Under the pieces are notes generated by a model. The model was not told the DNA's origin, searched no databases, and saw only the letters and a list, made by a program, of their open reading frames with translations. Positions 7,451 to 16,177 of a stretch of DNA of 64,000 nucleotides are shown piece by piece (position 1 is the stretch's first letter; each line of letters starts with the position of its first letter). The translations under genes were made by a program, and so were the position numbers. Source of the stretch: DATMGU01 sp035555315 (lineage in GTDB: Bacteria; Pseudomonadota; Alphaproteobacteria; ATCC43930; CGMCC-115725); assembly GCA_035555315.1 (NCBI GenBank), contig DATMGU010000136.1, positions 1 to 64,000 of the forward strand. Direction: 5' to 3'.

Positions 7451-8809
7451 TCATGCGGCATGCGCCTTCAGCAGCAACGCGGTGCGCACCGCGTCCAGCA
7501 CAGCGCCCCATTCGCCGGGCCGGGTCTGCCGGAACTGCCGCAGGCTTGGATACCAGGGACTGTCATCCCGGTTCAGCAACCAGCGCCAGCAGGTGTCGTA
7601 CCGGTTCAGCAGCCAGACCGGCTTGCCCAGTGCTCCGGCCAGATGCGCCACCGAGGTGTCGACACTGATCACCAGATCGAGCGCCGCGACCAAGCCCGCC
7701 GTATCCGCGAAATCGCCGAGTTCCCCCGTCCAGTCGTGCAGCACCAACCCCTCGGGACACGCTTGAGCCGCCGCCTCGCCCTTCTGCAAGGACACGAAGC
7801 TCACCCCCTCGATGCCCACCAGAGGCGCCAGTTGCCCCAGCACCAGCGAGCGCCGCCGGTCGATTTCCAGTGCCGCCGGTATATGCCGGCGTGGATCGCC
7901 CGACCAGACCAGCCCGACCCGCAAGCCGGGCAGCGCCGCCAACCGCGCCCGCCACATCGCCACCGAGGCCGGATCGGCCGCCAGATAGGGCACCGAAGCC
8001 GGGATCGTCTCCAAGGTCGTGCCGAACACCCCCGGCAGGCTCAGCAGCGGACACTCGACATCGAATTCCGGCAGCGCGTCGCCCGTCGCCACCACCCGCT
8101 CTACCCCCGGCAGACCGGACATCAACCTGACCAGTGCCGCCGGCACCTCCAGCACCACCCGACCCCGCGCGCCCGCCAGCGGCACATACCGGCAGAACTG
8201 CAGCGTATCGCCAAAACCCTGCTCCGCATGGAGCAACAGCACCCGATCCCCCAGCGGCTCGCCGGCCCAGCGCCGGGGAAAATCGCGCCCGGCGGTGAAG
8301 CCCTCGGCGGTGATCTGCCAGCGCCATTCATGTTCGGGCCACGCTTCGAGGAGACGCCCGGCCAATAGCAGCAGGGTGCCGAGGTTGTTGTGAGCATCCG
8401 GCAGGTCGGGCACCAGGCGCAAGGCGGTGCGGTAGCTGGCTTCGGCCGCGTCCAGCTTGCCCAGCCCACGCAGCACATTGCCCAGATTATTATGCGTCTG
8501 GGCCAGATCCGGGTTCAGCTCAAGTGCCGTACGGTAGCTATCGGCGGCCTCCTCGAGCCGGCCGAGCGCCGCGAGCGCGTTGCCGAGGTTGCTGCGGTAA
8601 TCGGCGGCTTGGGGCGCCACCGCCACGGCCTCGGCGATGGTCCGGGCCGCCAGCTCATTCTCGCTGCGCTGCAGGGCGATCACACCCAGAAGGTGCAAGC
8701 CATCGGCATAGGCGGCATCGCCTAGGGGGATCTGGCGATAACACGCCTCCGCCTCCGGCAGCCTACCCGCCTGGTGATGGGCGAAGCCCTGCCACAGCAT
8801 CTCGGACAT
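7451..8809 (-). CDS. TPR protein with GT9-like glycosyltransferase C-terminal domain
   Basis: The 452-aa product has tetratricopeptide repeats over residues about 30-160; clear units include YRSNLGNALAALGRLEEAAD, THNNLGNVLRGLGKLDAAEA and AHNNLGTLLLLAGRLLEA. The rest resembles the heptosyltransferase (GT9)-like domain often fused to TPRs, with HAEQGFGDTLQFCRYVPL at about 194 and DLVISVDTSVAHLAGALGKPVW near 380-400. Such proteins are usually cytoplasmic and are suspected of protein or glycan glycosylation, but the specific role is unknown. The ggt gene follows on the same strand, without an evident functional link. Confidence 0.8.
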   Translation of the reverse strand: MSEMLWQGFAHHQAGRLPEAEACYRQIPLGDAAYADGLHLLGVIALQRSENELAARTIAEAVAVAPQAADYRSNLGNALAALGRLEEAADSYRTALELNPDLAQTHNNLGNVLRGLGKLDAAEASYRTALRLVPDLPDAHNNLGTLLLLAGRLLEAWPEHEWRWQITAEGFTAGRDFPRRWAGEPLGDRVLLLHAEQGFGDTLQFCRYVPLAGARGRVVLEVPAALVRLMSGLPGVERVVATGDALPEFDVECPLLSLPGVFGTTLETIPASVPYLAADPASVAMWRARLAALPGLRVGLVWSGDPRRHIPAALEIDRRRSLVLGQLAPLVGIEGVSFVSLQKGEAAAQACPEGLVLHDWTGELGDFADTAGLVAALDLVISVDTSVAHLAGALGKPVWLLNRYDTCWRWLLNRDDSPWYPSLRQFRQTRPGEWGAVLDAVRTALLLKAHAA

Positions 8810-8853
8810 CGCCCCTGCCCCGACCTCAAATCCAGCTTCAGCCGATCGGCTGG

Positions 8854-10377
8854 CTACATCACCGCGCCCAATTGCCAGGGCGCGAACTCGTCATCGCCGA
8901 AGCCCAGCTCCTCGCTCTTGGTCGGCGTGCCCGAGGCGGTTTCCAGGATCTTGTCGAAGATCCGTTGGCCCATCTCGGCGATCGAGACCTCGCCATCGGC
9001 GATCGGGCCGCAATTGATGTCCATATCGTCGCTCATCCGCCGATACATCGCCGTATTGGTCGCAAGCTTCAAACTGGGCGCCGGTTTGCAGCCGAACACC
9101 GAGCCACGGCCGGTGGTGAAGCACACCATGGTCGCTCCGCCCGCCACCTGGCCGGTGGCGGAGACCGGGTCGTAACCAGGCGTATCCATGAACACGAAGC
9201 CCTTCTCGGTCACCGCCTCGGCATAGCGGCAGACCTGAACCAGATTGGTGGTCCCGCCCTTGGCGACGGCCCCCAGGGATTTTTCCAGGATCGTGGTAAG
9301 GCCGCCCGCCTTATTGCCGGGGGAGGGGTTGTTATCCATCGAGCCGCCATGGCGCGTCGTATAGGCCTCCCACCAGCGGATCAGCTCGACCAGCTTGTCG
9401 CCGGTCGCACGATCGGCGGCGCGACGGGTCAGCAGATGTTCCGCGCCATAGATCTCCGGCGTCTCGGACAGGATCGCGGTGCCGCCATGGCGTACCAGCA
9501 GATCGACCGCCGCCCCCAGCGCCGGGTTCGCGGTGATGCCGGAATAGCCATCCGAGCCGCCGCATTGCAGGGCGAGCGTCAGCGCGCCGGCCGGCACGGC
9601 GGTGCGGCTGACGCGGTTCGCCTCGACCAGCATCTCGCGAACCCGGGCGGCCCCCTCGCGGACCGTCTTGGTGGTGCCGCCGGTATCCTGGATGGTCATG
9701 GTGCGCAGCGTGTCGCTGGCGACCAGGCCACCGGATGCCATGATGCCGCCGATCTGATTGGCCTCGCAGCCCAGACCGACGATCAGCACGCCCGCGAAAT
9801 TCGGATGCCGGGCATAACCGGCGATCGTCCGGCGCAGCACGTCGACGCCGTCGCCCTCGCTCGCCATGCCGCAGCCCATGGAATGGGTCAGCGCCACCAC
9901 GCCATCCACATTGGGAAACTCGGCCAGGGCATGCGGTCCACGGAATTGCTCGGCGATATAGCGCGCCGCGGTCGCCGAACAATTCACGCTGGTCAGCACG
10001 CCGATATAGTTGCGCGTGGCAACCCGGCCATCGGCGCGTCGGATACCCTGGAACGTGGCCCGGTCGGCCTCGGCCACGAAATCGGTCGGGCGGGCATCGG
10101 CGCCGAAGGCGTAATCGCGCGCGAAGTCGGCCATCCCCAGGTTCTGGGTATGAACATGCTCACCGACGCCGATATCGGTCGAGGCGAAGCCGATGATCTG
10201 ATTGTACTTCACCACCGGCGATCCGGCGGCGATCGGCGCGGTGGCGATCTTATGCCCCGCCGGCACGAAGCGCGCCGTCGCCACATCCTCCCCCGGCAGC
10301 GGCGTGCCCGGCAGGATATCGGTCCGCGCGACGACGACATTGTCGGCGGGATGGAGGCGGAGGGTCATCGGAGGCAT
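8854..10377 (-). CDS. Altronate/galactarate dehydratase family protein (UxaA type)
   Basis: The 507-aa product has an N-terminal SAF-like domain (LHPADNVVVARTDILPGTPL) and a C-terminal D-galactarate dehydratase/altronate hydrolase domain. Conserved features include GRVATRNYIGVLTSVNCSA, HSMGCGM, LGCEANQ, CGGSDGYSGITANPALG and the CFTTGRGSVFG segment. Family enzymes are iron-dependent dehydratases of sugar acids such as D-altronate. No uronate-pathway neighbours are visible, so the exact substrate is open. The ATG at 10377 is preceded by GAGAGA at a suitable distance. Confidence 0.85.
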   Translation of the reverse strand: MPPMTLRLHPADNVVVARTDILPGTPLPGEDVATARFVPAGHKIATAPIAAGSPVVKYNQIIGFASTDIGVGEHVHTQNLGMADFARDYAFGADARPTDFVAEADRATFQGIRRADGRVATRNYIGVLTSVNCSATAARYIAEQFRGPHALAEFPNVDGVVALTHSMGCGMASEGDGVDVLRRTIAGYARHPNFAGVLIVGLGCEANQIGGIMASGGLVASDTLRTMTIQDTGGTTKTVREGAARVREMLVEANRVSRTAVPAGALTLALQCGGSDGYSGITANPALGAAVDLLVRHGGTAILSETPEIYGAEHLLTRRAADRATGDKLVELIRWWEAYTTRHGGSMDNNPSPGNKAGGLTTILEKSLGAVAKGGTTNLVQVCRYAEAVTEKGFVFMDTPGYDPVSATGQVAGGATMVCFTTGRGSVFGCKPAPSLKLATNTAMYRRMSDDMDINCGPIADGEVSIAEMGQRIFDKILETASGTPTKSEELGFGDDEFAPWQLGAVM

Positions 10378-10450
10378 GGCGGTCTCTCGGGAGATTCTCT
10401 GGTTGGGCACAGCCTAGCGCGATCGAAGGGTATCGGCTAGGCGGTGAAGG

Positions 10451-10499
10451 GCGTTGTGTATCGTTGACACGATGATCCGGCGTTGTGTATCGTACACAC
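10451..10499 (+). promoter_or_regulatory. hicAB promoter with two operator-like repeats
   Basis: GCGTTGTGTATCGT occurs twice (10451-10464 and 10480-10493), 29 bases apart. The second copy lies in a perfect inverted repeat TGTGTA-TCG-TACACA (10485-10499). TTGACA at 10464-10469 is a consensus -35; TATCGT at 10488-10493 is a weak -10 candidate with an 18-base spacer. HicB-type antitoxins autoregulate by binding such repeats. The predicted transcript starts at or near the hicA ATG. Confidence 0.65.
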
Positions 10500-10500
10500 T

Positions 10501-10680
10501 ATGAAGAGCGCTGATCTGATCCGCGAACTTGGAGAGGACGGCTGGTCCCTCGATCGGGTGCGGGGCTCACATCACGTGTTCAAGCACCCGAGCAAGCCAG
10601 GGATCGTCGTGGTGCCCCATCCGAAGAAGGATCTCGGCGGCGGGCTAGTGGCTGCCATTCGCAAGCAAGCGGGATTATGA
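10501..10680 (+). CDS. hicA: HicA family mRNA interferase toxin
   Basis: A 59-aa protein with the double-stranded-RNA-binding-like HicA fold. It begins MKSADLIRELGEDGW, carries the catalytic-histidine segment RGSHHVF at residues 21-27, and ends with HPKKDLGGGLVAAIRKQAGL. HicA toxins cleave mRNA and are neutralised by HicB. The ATG at 10501 is used because a HicA protein normally begins right before this helix. There is no clear Shine-Dalgarno sequence. The stop overlaps the hicB start, as is common for toxin-antitoxin pairs with translational coupling. Confidence 0.93.
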   Translation: MKSADLIRELGEDGWSLDRVRGSHHVFKHPSKPGIVVVPHPKKDLGGGLVAAIRKQAGL

Positions 10681-11090
10681 TGCGATATCCGATTTTGATC
10701 GAGGAAGGGGCAAGTGACACCGCCTTTGGCGTTGTCGTGCCCGATCTGCCGGGCTGCTTCTCCGCCGGGGACACGCTGGATGAGGCGCTGGATGCCGTCA
10801 AGGAAGCGGTGGCGGCGTGGGTCGACGCGGCCTTGGACGGCGACACGCCGGTCCCGCCGGCATCGAGCCTCGACGAAATCCGCCGCCTGCCCGATTACGC
10901 CGGCTGGACTGTCGGCGTGGTCGAGCTGGACCCGGCGCTCTTCGACGACAGTATCGAGCGCGTCAACATCACTTTACCCAGGCGAGTACTGCGGCGCCTA
11001 GACGATCTCGCCGCCGCCCGGCACCAGAGCCGGGGCGCATTCATCGCCGATCTGACAATGCGGACGTCCGACCGGCGACGTCAAAAATAA
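10677..11090 (+). CDS. hicB: HicB family antitoxin
   Basis: The 137-aa product has the HicB partial RNase-H-like fold (YPILIEEG, FGVVVPDLPGCFSAGDTLDEAL, residues about 4-50). The C-terminal segment INITLPRRVLRRLDDLAAA followed by GAFIADL looks like a ribbon-helix-helix DNA-binding domain, fitting autoregulation through the repeats upstream of hicA. The ATG at 10677 overlaps the hicA stop codon (ATGATG); the second ATG at 10680 is an alternative start. Confidence 0.93.
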   Translation: MMRYPILIEEGASDTAFGVVVPDLPGCFSAGDTLDEALDAVKEAVAAWVDAALDGDTPVPPASSLDEIRRLPDYAGWTVGVVELDPALFDDSIERVNITLPRRVLRRLDDLAAARHQSRGAFIADLTMRTSDRRRQK

Positions 11091-11138
11091 AGCGCTTCTA
11101 CGCTATTTTGGCACGGCTCCGACTGAGGCTCTGTGAGC

Positions 11139-11990
11139 TCATTCGTAGGCACCCTCGGTGGACAGCCACCAATCATCGCCGGCGAACCAGCATGTCGCTG
11201 TCTTCGGCTTGTCCATGCGGAACGATTTGACGGCCTCCCACCCGCCGCCGCTGAAGGCGTCGGCGAGCCGCCGGCTCAATTCCGGATCCTGCCGTCCGTC
11301 GCAGAGGATGAAGCCCGCGCGGGTGACGAAGCAAGCCGGCCAGACCGTGCCGATCCGGGGCCGCTCGACTCGGAGCATGGCGCCCCATCTGGCCATCGAT
11401 TGCAGTGGAAACATCAGCCGTCCACCCGGGCGCAAGGCATCGAGCCACGTCCAACTCGGCTGCGTGATCCCGGCGCTCACATAGATCACATCCACCCGCG
11501 GCAGATCCTCGGCGATGCCGGATTGGGCCCGGACCTCGATATTGGCATGGGATTTCAGGCAGGTAGCCGCGCGAGCGGCCAAGCCGGGATCGATCTCGTA
11601 AGCATAGATCCGTGCTTTCGGGCCGACCAACTGCGCGATGATCGCGGTGTAATAGCCGGCACCCGCCCCGACATGCAGCACATCCTCGCCGGCGCGGAGC
11701 GAGAGCGCATCGAGACAGCGCGCATGGAGGCTCGGCTGGCCGATATTGATCCCTTTCTCGGCATCGAGCGCGATCAGCGTATCCTGGTACAGAAAGGCGG
11801 GATCGTCGTCGGGGGTCAGGACATAATCGGCCCCGACGGACCAGGGTGCCGGGCCCGCGAAGGGCTCGCGCGGAACAGCCGCGAAGGCCGCCTCGATGCG
11901 CGGATCTTGGGCATGGCCGCCTTTCGCCACGTATTGCGCGAAAAAGGCGCGCAACTTCGCCGATCGGTCCGCCTTGGCCGGGTCCGTCAT
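11139..11990 (-). CDS. Protein-L-isoaspartate O-methyltransferase-like protein
   Basis: The 283-aa product belongs to the PCMT family of SAM-dependent methyltransferases. INIGQPSLHARCLDAL corresponds to the family's TISQP region, and DVLHVGAGAGYYTAIIAQL (residues about 103-121) is motif I of the Rossmann fold. It is longer than classical Pcm (about 210-220 aa) because of a C-terminal extension ending in DDWWLSTEGAYE. Many alphaproteobacterial relatives are not proven to repair isoaspartate, so I give no symbol. It is convergent with hicAB. Confidence 0.82.
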   Translation of the reverse strand: MTDPAKADRSAKLRAFFAQYVAKGGHAQDPRIEAAFAAVPREPFAGPAPWSVGADYVLTPDDDPAFLYQDTLIALDAEKGINIGQPSLHARCLDALSLRAGEDVLHVGAGAGYYTAIIAQLVGPKARIYAYEIDPGLAARAATCLKSHANIEVRAQSGIAEDLPRVDVIYVSAGITQPSWTWLDALRPGGRLMFPLQSMARWGAMLRVERPRIGTVWPACFVTRAGFILCDGRQDPELSRRLADAFSGGGWEAVKSFRMDKPKTATCWFAGDDWWLSTEGAYE

Positions 11991-12086
11991 GGCTTGCCTC
12001 TGTCACGGGGGTGTTTGTAGTTTGTCAGCGATCGGTTTGGCTGGCAATCCAGCCCTTTAAGCCGACGCTCAAGAGGTCTGACCATC

Positions 12087-12776
12087 ATGCAAAAGGCCAT
12101 CGTCCTGGTAAGCGGCGGGTTGGATTCCGCGACCGTCGCGGCGATCGCCCGATCGGAAGGCTACGACGTTCATGCGCTGAGCTTCGATTACGGGCAACGC
12201 AACCGGTTGGAGCTGGAAGCGGCGGCGCGGGTCGTCGCCGCGCAGGGGATCGCCCATCACGTGGTCACCCGGATCGATCTGCGCCAATTCGGCGGCTCGG
12301 CCCTCACCGCCGATATCGACGTACCCAAGCAGCGTACGGCGGCGGCGATCGCGGCCCCCTCGGTGCCGATCACCTATGTGCCGGCACGCAATACGATCTT
12401 TCTGTCCTTCGCGCTGGCCTGGGCCGAGGTGACCGGCGCCAACGACGTGTTCATCGGGGTCAACGCGCTGGATTACAGCGGCTATCCGGATTGCCGTCCG
12501 GCCTATATCCACGCCTATGAGACGATGGCGAACCTTGCCACCAAGGCCGGGATCGAGGGCCATCAGCGACTGCGCATCCACACGCCGCTGATCGCCATGA
12601 CCAAGGCCGACATCATCCGACGCGGCACCGAACTCGGCGTCGACTACGCGGTCACGCTGAGCTGCTACGACCCGGCGCCCCCAAACCTCGCCTGCGGCCA
12701 ATGCGACAGCTGCCAGCTGCGCCGCAAGGGCTTCGCCGAAGCGGGTGTGGCCGACCCGACGACGTACCGCCCCTAA
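12087..12776 (+). CDS. queC: 7-cyano-7-deazaguanine synthase
   Basis: The 229-aa enzyme converts 7-carboxy-7-deazaguanine to preQ0 in queuosine biosynthesis, using ATP and ammonia. The PP-loop motif SGGLDS is at residues 9-14. LSFDYGQRN and YVPARNTIFLSFAL are family motifs. The C-terminal cluster LSCY...CGQCDSCQLRRKGF supplies the four zinc-binding cysteines. No queD, queE or queF lies next to it. I saw no recognisable preQ1 riboswitch in the 96 bases upstream. Confidence 0.95.
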   Translation: MQKAIVLVSGGLDSATVAAIARSEGYDVHALSFDYGQRNRLELEAAARVVAAQGIAHHVVTRIDLRQFGGSALTADIDVPKQRTAAAIAAPSVPITYVPARNTIFLSFALAWAEVTGANDVFIGVNALDYSGYPDCRPAYIHAYETMANLATKAGIEGHQRLRIHTPLIAMTKADIIRRGTELGVDYAVTLSCYDPAPPNLACGQCDSCQLRRKGFAEAGVADPTTYRP

Positions 12777-12873
12777 CGGGCTTTCCCGGCGCCGGTGCTT
12801 GACGGGTCGAGATCGATGTCACAGGGTCGTTGCCAAGGCGCATAACGCCACGAAAACGCCGGGAGAGACCGCC

Positions 12874-14067
12874 ATGGATTTGCGCTATACGCCCGAGGAA
12901 TTGGCCTTCGCGGCGGAGGTCCGGCGGTATACCGAGGAACGCCTGCCGCGCGCCATCCGCGACAAGGTGCTGACCGGCAAGCACATCACCCGCGACGACT
13001 ATGTCGCCTGGCAGAAAATCCTCAACGAGCGAGGCTGGATGGCGGCGGGCTGGCCGGTCGAGTATGGCGGGACCGGCTGGACGCCGATCCAGCGGCACAT
13101 TTTCGAGGAGGAAATCGCGGCGGCCGGCGCGCCGCAAGCGATCGCGTTCGGCGTCACCATGGTGGCACCGGTGATCATCGCATTCGGCAACGACGCCCAG
13201 AAAGCCCGCCATCTGCCGCGCATCCTCAGCTCGGAGGATTGGTGGTGCCAGGGCTTCTCCGAACCGGGGTCGGGGTCGGACCTCGCCTCGTTGCGCACGC
13301 GCGCGGTGCTGGACGGCGACCATTGGGCGGTCAATGGCCAGAAGACCTGGACCACCCTCGCCCAGCACGCCACCATGATCTTCTGCCTGGTGCGCACCGA
13401 GCCGGAGGCGAAGAAGCAGGAGGGCATCTCGTTCCTGCTGATCGACATGGCATCGCCCGGCATCACGGTACGGCCGATCATCACGATCGACGGCGAACAC
13501 GAGGTCAACGAGGTGTTCTTCGACGATGTCCGCGTGCCGGCCGAAAACCTGGTCGGCGAGCGCGGCAAGGGCTGGACCTACGCCAAATACCTGCTGTCGA
13601 ACGAACGCACCAACATCGCCCGGGTCGGCCAATCCAAGCGCGAGCTGCGGCGCCTGAAGCAGATCGCCGCCGCCGAGGAGATCGACGGCACCAGTCTCAT
13701 CGACACCAAGGCGTTCCGCGACAAGATCGCGGCGCTGGAGATCGATCTGATGGCGCTCGACATCACCAATCTGCGGTTCCTCGACGCCGCGCGCGGCAAG
13801 GGTCCTGGCGTCGAGGCCTCGATGCTGAAGGTCAAGGGGTCGGAGATCCAGCAGCGGATCACCGAACTGATGATGGAAGCGATCGGCCCCTATGCGCTGC
13901 CCTTCGATCCCGAGGCGCTCGACGAAGGCTGGAACGGCGAACCGATCGGGCCGGACTACGCGGCCCCCTTGGCGTCTCGCTATTTCAACGCCCGCAAGGT
14001 TTCGATCTATGGCGGGTCGAATGAAATACAGAAAAACATCCTGAGCAAGGCGCTGCTCGGCCTTTGA
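12874..14067 (+). CDS. Acyl-CoA dehydrogenase, PimC-like large subunit
   Basis: The 397-aa flavoenzyme begins MDLRYTPEELAFAAEVR and has the FAD-binding pattern of the family: WWCQGFSEPGSGSDLASLRT, WAVNGQKTWTT and a C-terminal ISIYGGSNEIQKNI-like segment (VSIYGGSNEIQKNILSKALLG). Together with the following gene it resembles the large and small subunits of pimeloyl-CoA dehydrogenase (PimC and PimD). That pair oxidises dicarboxylyl-CoAs, but substrate assignment is inference. The ATG at 12874 is preceded by GGGAGAGACC. Confidence 0.85.
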   Translation: MDLRYTPEELAFAAEVRRYTEERLPRAIRDKVLTGKHITRDDYVAWQKILNERGWMAAGWPVEYGGTGWTPIQRHIFEEEIAAAGAPQAIAFGVTMVAPVIIAFGNDAQKARHLPRILSSEDWWCQGFSEPGSGSDLASLRTRAVLDGDHWAVNGQKTWTTLAQHATMIFCLVRTEPEAKKQEGISFLLIDMASPGITVRPIITIDGEHEVNEVFFDDVRVPAENLVGERGKGWTYAKYLLSNERTNIARVGQSKRELRRLKQIAAAEEIDGTSLIDTKAFRDKIAALEIDLMALDITNLRFLDAARGKGPGVEASMLKVKGSEIQQRITELMMEAIGPYALPFDPEALDEGWNGEPIGPDYAAPLASRYFNARKVSIYGGSNEIQKNILSKALLGL

Positions 14068-14109
14068 CCGGCCGACGGATCGAGCGACAGGAACGGGGAA
14101 GCGGAAGCC

Positions 14110-15255
14110 ATGGATTTCACGTTGAGCGACGAGCAGCGGCTGATCGCGGACAGCGCCGAACGGTTGATCGGCGATCGATACGGCTTCGAGGAACGCAAGC
14201 GCCATATGGCGTCGCCGCGAGGCTTCAGCCGGGAGCTCTGGGCGACCTTCGCGGAACTGGGTTTTCTGGGCGTCGGCCTCGGCGAGGAGCATGGCGGCTA
14301 TGGCGGGGCCATGGAAACGGCCATCCTGCTCGAGGCGTTCGGCCGCGGCCTGGTCGTCGAACCCTATCTCTCGACGGTCGTGCTGGGTGCCGGCCTGGTT
14401 CAGCAGGCCGGCGATGACGCGCAACGGGCGGCGATCCTGCCGCGTGTCATCGCCGGCGAGCTGCTGCTGGCCTTCGCCCAAGGCGAGCGGCAATCGCGCT
14501 ACACCCTATCCAATGTCGCGACGACAGCCCGGCCGGTGGGCGCTGACGGGTGGCGGTTGGACGGGCACAAGGCGGTCGTGCTGGGCGGCGATACCGCTGA
14601 TCTGTTGATCGTGGCGGCGCGTACCGCCGGTGCCGCCCTCGATCGGGATGGCATCTCGTTGTTCCTGGTCGAGCGCACGGCGCCTGGTGTCGTGGTTCAC
14701 GGCTATCCGACGGTCGACGGCATGCGCGCCGCCGACATCGCCTTCACCGGTGTCGAGCTGCCGGCGCATGCGGTGCTGGGGCCGGTCGGCGGGGCACTGC
14801 CGGCGATCGAGCATGTCGTCGACCGGGCGATCGCCGGGCTGTGCGCCGAGGCGGTCGGCGCCATGCAGGCCTTGAACGCGCTCACGCTCGATTACCTCAA
14901 GACCCGCAAGCAGTTCGGCCAACCGCTGGGCTCGTTCCAAGTGCTGCAGCACCGGATGGTCGATATGACGATGGCCTATGAGCAGGCGAAATCCATGGCG
15001 ATCCTGGCGGCCAGCCACGCCGATGAGCCCGATGCGGCGGTGCGCGCGCGGATCATCGCCGCGGCCAAGGTGCAGATCGGCAAATCCGGCAAATTCATCG
15101 GCCAGCAGGCGGTGCAGCAGCATGGCGGCATCGCCATCACCATGGAATATGCCGCCGGGCACTACTTCAAGCGGCTGACCACGATCGACCGATCGTTCGG
15201 CGATGTGGATCACCATCTCGATCGGTTCGCCGGCCTCGCCAAGCCGGCAGCCTGA
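14110..15255 (+). CDS. Acyl-CoA dehydrogenase, PimD-like small subunit
   Basis: The 381-aa partner of the preceding gene, 42 bases downstream on the same strand. It begins MDFTLSDEQRLIADSAERL and contains LGFLGVGLGEEHGGYGG, the helix TLDYLKTRKQFGQPLGSFQVLQHRMVDM and the C-terminal AVQQHGGIAITMEYAAGHYFKRL. Substrate-binding residues are more diverged than in the first subunit, as expected for a two-gene acyl-CoA dehydrogenase. No CoA ligase or thiolase flanks the pair, so the pathway is not defined here. Confidence 0.85.
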   Translation: MDFTLSDEQRLIADSAERLIGDRYGFEERKRHMASPRGFSRELWATFAELGFLGVGLGEEHGGYGGAMETAILLEAFGRGLVVEPYLSTVVLGAGLVQQAGDDAQRAAILPRVIAGELLLAFAQGERQSRYTLSNVATTARPVGADGWRLDGHKAVVLGGDTADLLIVAARTAGAALDRDGISLFLVERTAPGVVVHGYPTVDGMRAADIAFTGVELPAHAVLGPVGGALPAIEHVVDRAIAGLCAEAVGAMQALNALTLDYLKTRKQFGQPLGSFQVLQHRMVDMTMAYEQAKSMAILAASHADEPDAAVRARIIAAAKVQIGKSGKFIGQQAVQQHGGIAITMEYAAGHYFKRLTTIDRSFGDVDHHLDRFAGLAKPAA

Positions 15256-15316
15256 CCGGGCTGTCGGTTTGTTGGGCTACCCCGGCTTGGGCTAAGCGAG
15301 GCGGTTGCGCGAACCG

Positions 15317-15817
15317 CTACTGGGAGACGACGCGCCAGCTGCCATCGGGCTGCCGACAGGCGGTGCCGAAAGCCTGCTGGCTCTGCCCCCCGATGACGAC
15401 ATTCTGCTGGTATTCGCGGCAATAGGTGCCGCTCGGTTCCTGATAGGTCCGCGTCGGCGTGATCTCGCCATAGTGACCGCTATCCGGATTGCGCCACTCG
15501 ATCGGCCGCCCGGTCGGCGCGCTTTCCAGCGCTTGCTGGGTCGACTGGTTCAGCGCCGCCTGGTCGGCCCGATCGAGACTCGCGCCGATCTGGCTGCCCA
15601 GCAGGCCCCCCAGCACCACGCCGATCGCCGTGGTCGCGACGGAGCCGCTCCCCTTGCCGAACTGGCTGCCGAGCAGACCACCACCCGCGGCACCGATCAG
15701 GGCGCCACCGGTGGTCTTGTTGACGCCGATTTCGCCGGGCGCGGCGCCATAACCGCCGTTATCCACGCAGCCCGCGAGCGGTAAAATCGTCATGGCGGCG
15801 ATAAGCATCCTACGCAT
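15317..15817 (-). CDS. Glycine-zipper lipoprotein, 17-kDa surface antigen type
   Basis: The 166-aa product starts with a lipoprotein signal (MRRMLIAAMTILPLAGC; lipobox LAGC). A glycine-zipper segment follows (TTGGALIGAAGGGLLGSQFG and IGVVLGGLLGSQIGASLD), matching the outer-membrane 17-kDa antigen/RT0821-like family. The C-terminal half (YCREYQQNVVIGGQSQQAFGTACRQPDGSWRVV) is the conserved antigen domain. The ATG at 15817 has GGAG 10-14 bases upstream. The product is probably an outer-membrane lipoprotein of unknown function. Confidence 0.85.
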   Translation of the reverse strand: MRRMLIAAMTILPLAGCVDNGGYGAAPGEIGVNKTTGGALIGAAGGGLLGSQFGKGSGSVATTAIGVVLGGLLGSQIGASLDRADQAALNQSTQQALESAPTGRPIEWRNPDSGHYGEITPTRTYQEPSGTYCREYQQNVVIGGQSQQAFGTACRQPDGSWRVVSQ

Positions 15818-16177
15818 TTGGTTTCTCCGTCTCAACATCCGGGCCGGCGAGGCCGGACCGGTTCACAAAAATCTCACCTCGGTTGCCAAGCAACGGCGCC
15901 GGCCGGTTCGACGGTGGGCGCCTGATAACGGCGATGGAGGCGGAGTTAATCCCAACATCGAGCCGGTCGACCGGTCGCCACCCGTAGCCCCTCGCCCGCG
16001 CTACGGCCGAGGTGACTATAGAGATACATTGGCATAACCGAAATTATCCGAGATCAAATTGATTTACGATTTCTAAGGTGAAATCAGGTGATGTTGCCGA
16101 TCGAAGATGGCACGCTCGAGCGGCTGCCACGATCGCCCATGGACCTTATCCACGATGGTCGTCTGGAGAGTATGGCA
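15818..16177. other. Divergent intergenic region, no gene seen
   Basis: This 360-base stretch separates the divergent lipoprotein and cellulase genes. It is GC-rich to about 16010 and clearly A/T-richer from 16018 to 16085, where the cellulase promoter probably lies. I found no convincing open frame, hairpin or operator. Confidence 0.5.

Noticed and set aside
5895..7766. 623-codon plus-strand frame opposite ggt
   Set aside because: The opposite strand carries an unmistakable gamma-glutamyltransferase with signal peptide and catalytic threonine; this frame has no domain.
8524..10440. 638-codon open frame on the plus strand opposite the altronate dehydratase gene
   Set aside because: The minus strand encodes a clear family protein with conserved motifs; the plus-strand product is Arg/Gln/His-rich low-quality sequence typical of GC-rich antisense frames.
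12021..12086. Possible preQ1 riboswitch upstream of queC
   Set aside because: The short leader lacks the expected H-type pseudoknot pattern and A-rich tail that I would need to support it.
12652..14493. 613-codon minus-strand frame opposite queC and an acyl-CoA dehydrogenase gene
   Set aside because: Antisense to two well-supported genes and spanning their intergenic gap; composition is that of a shadow frame.
15301..15317. Short hairpin GCGGTT-GCGCG-AACCGC as a terminator between convergent genes
   Set aside because: The stem is only 6 bp, has no T-run on either strand and runs into the lipoprotein stop codon; not convincing as an intrinsic terminator.
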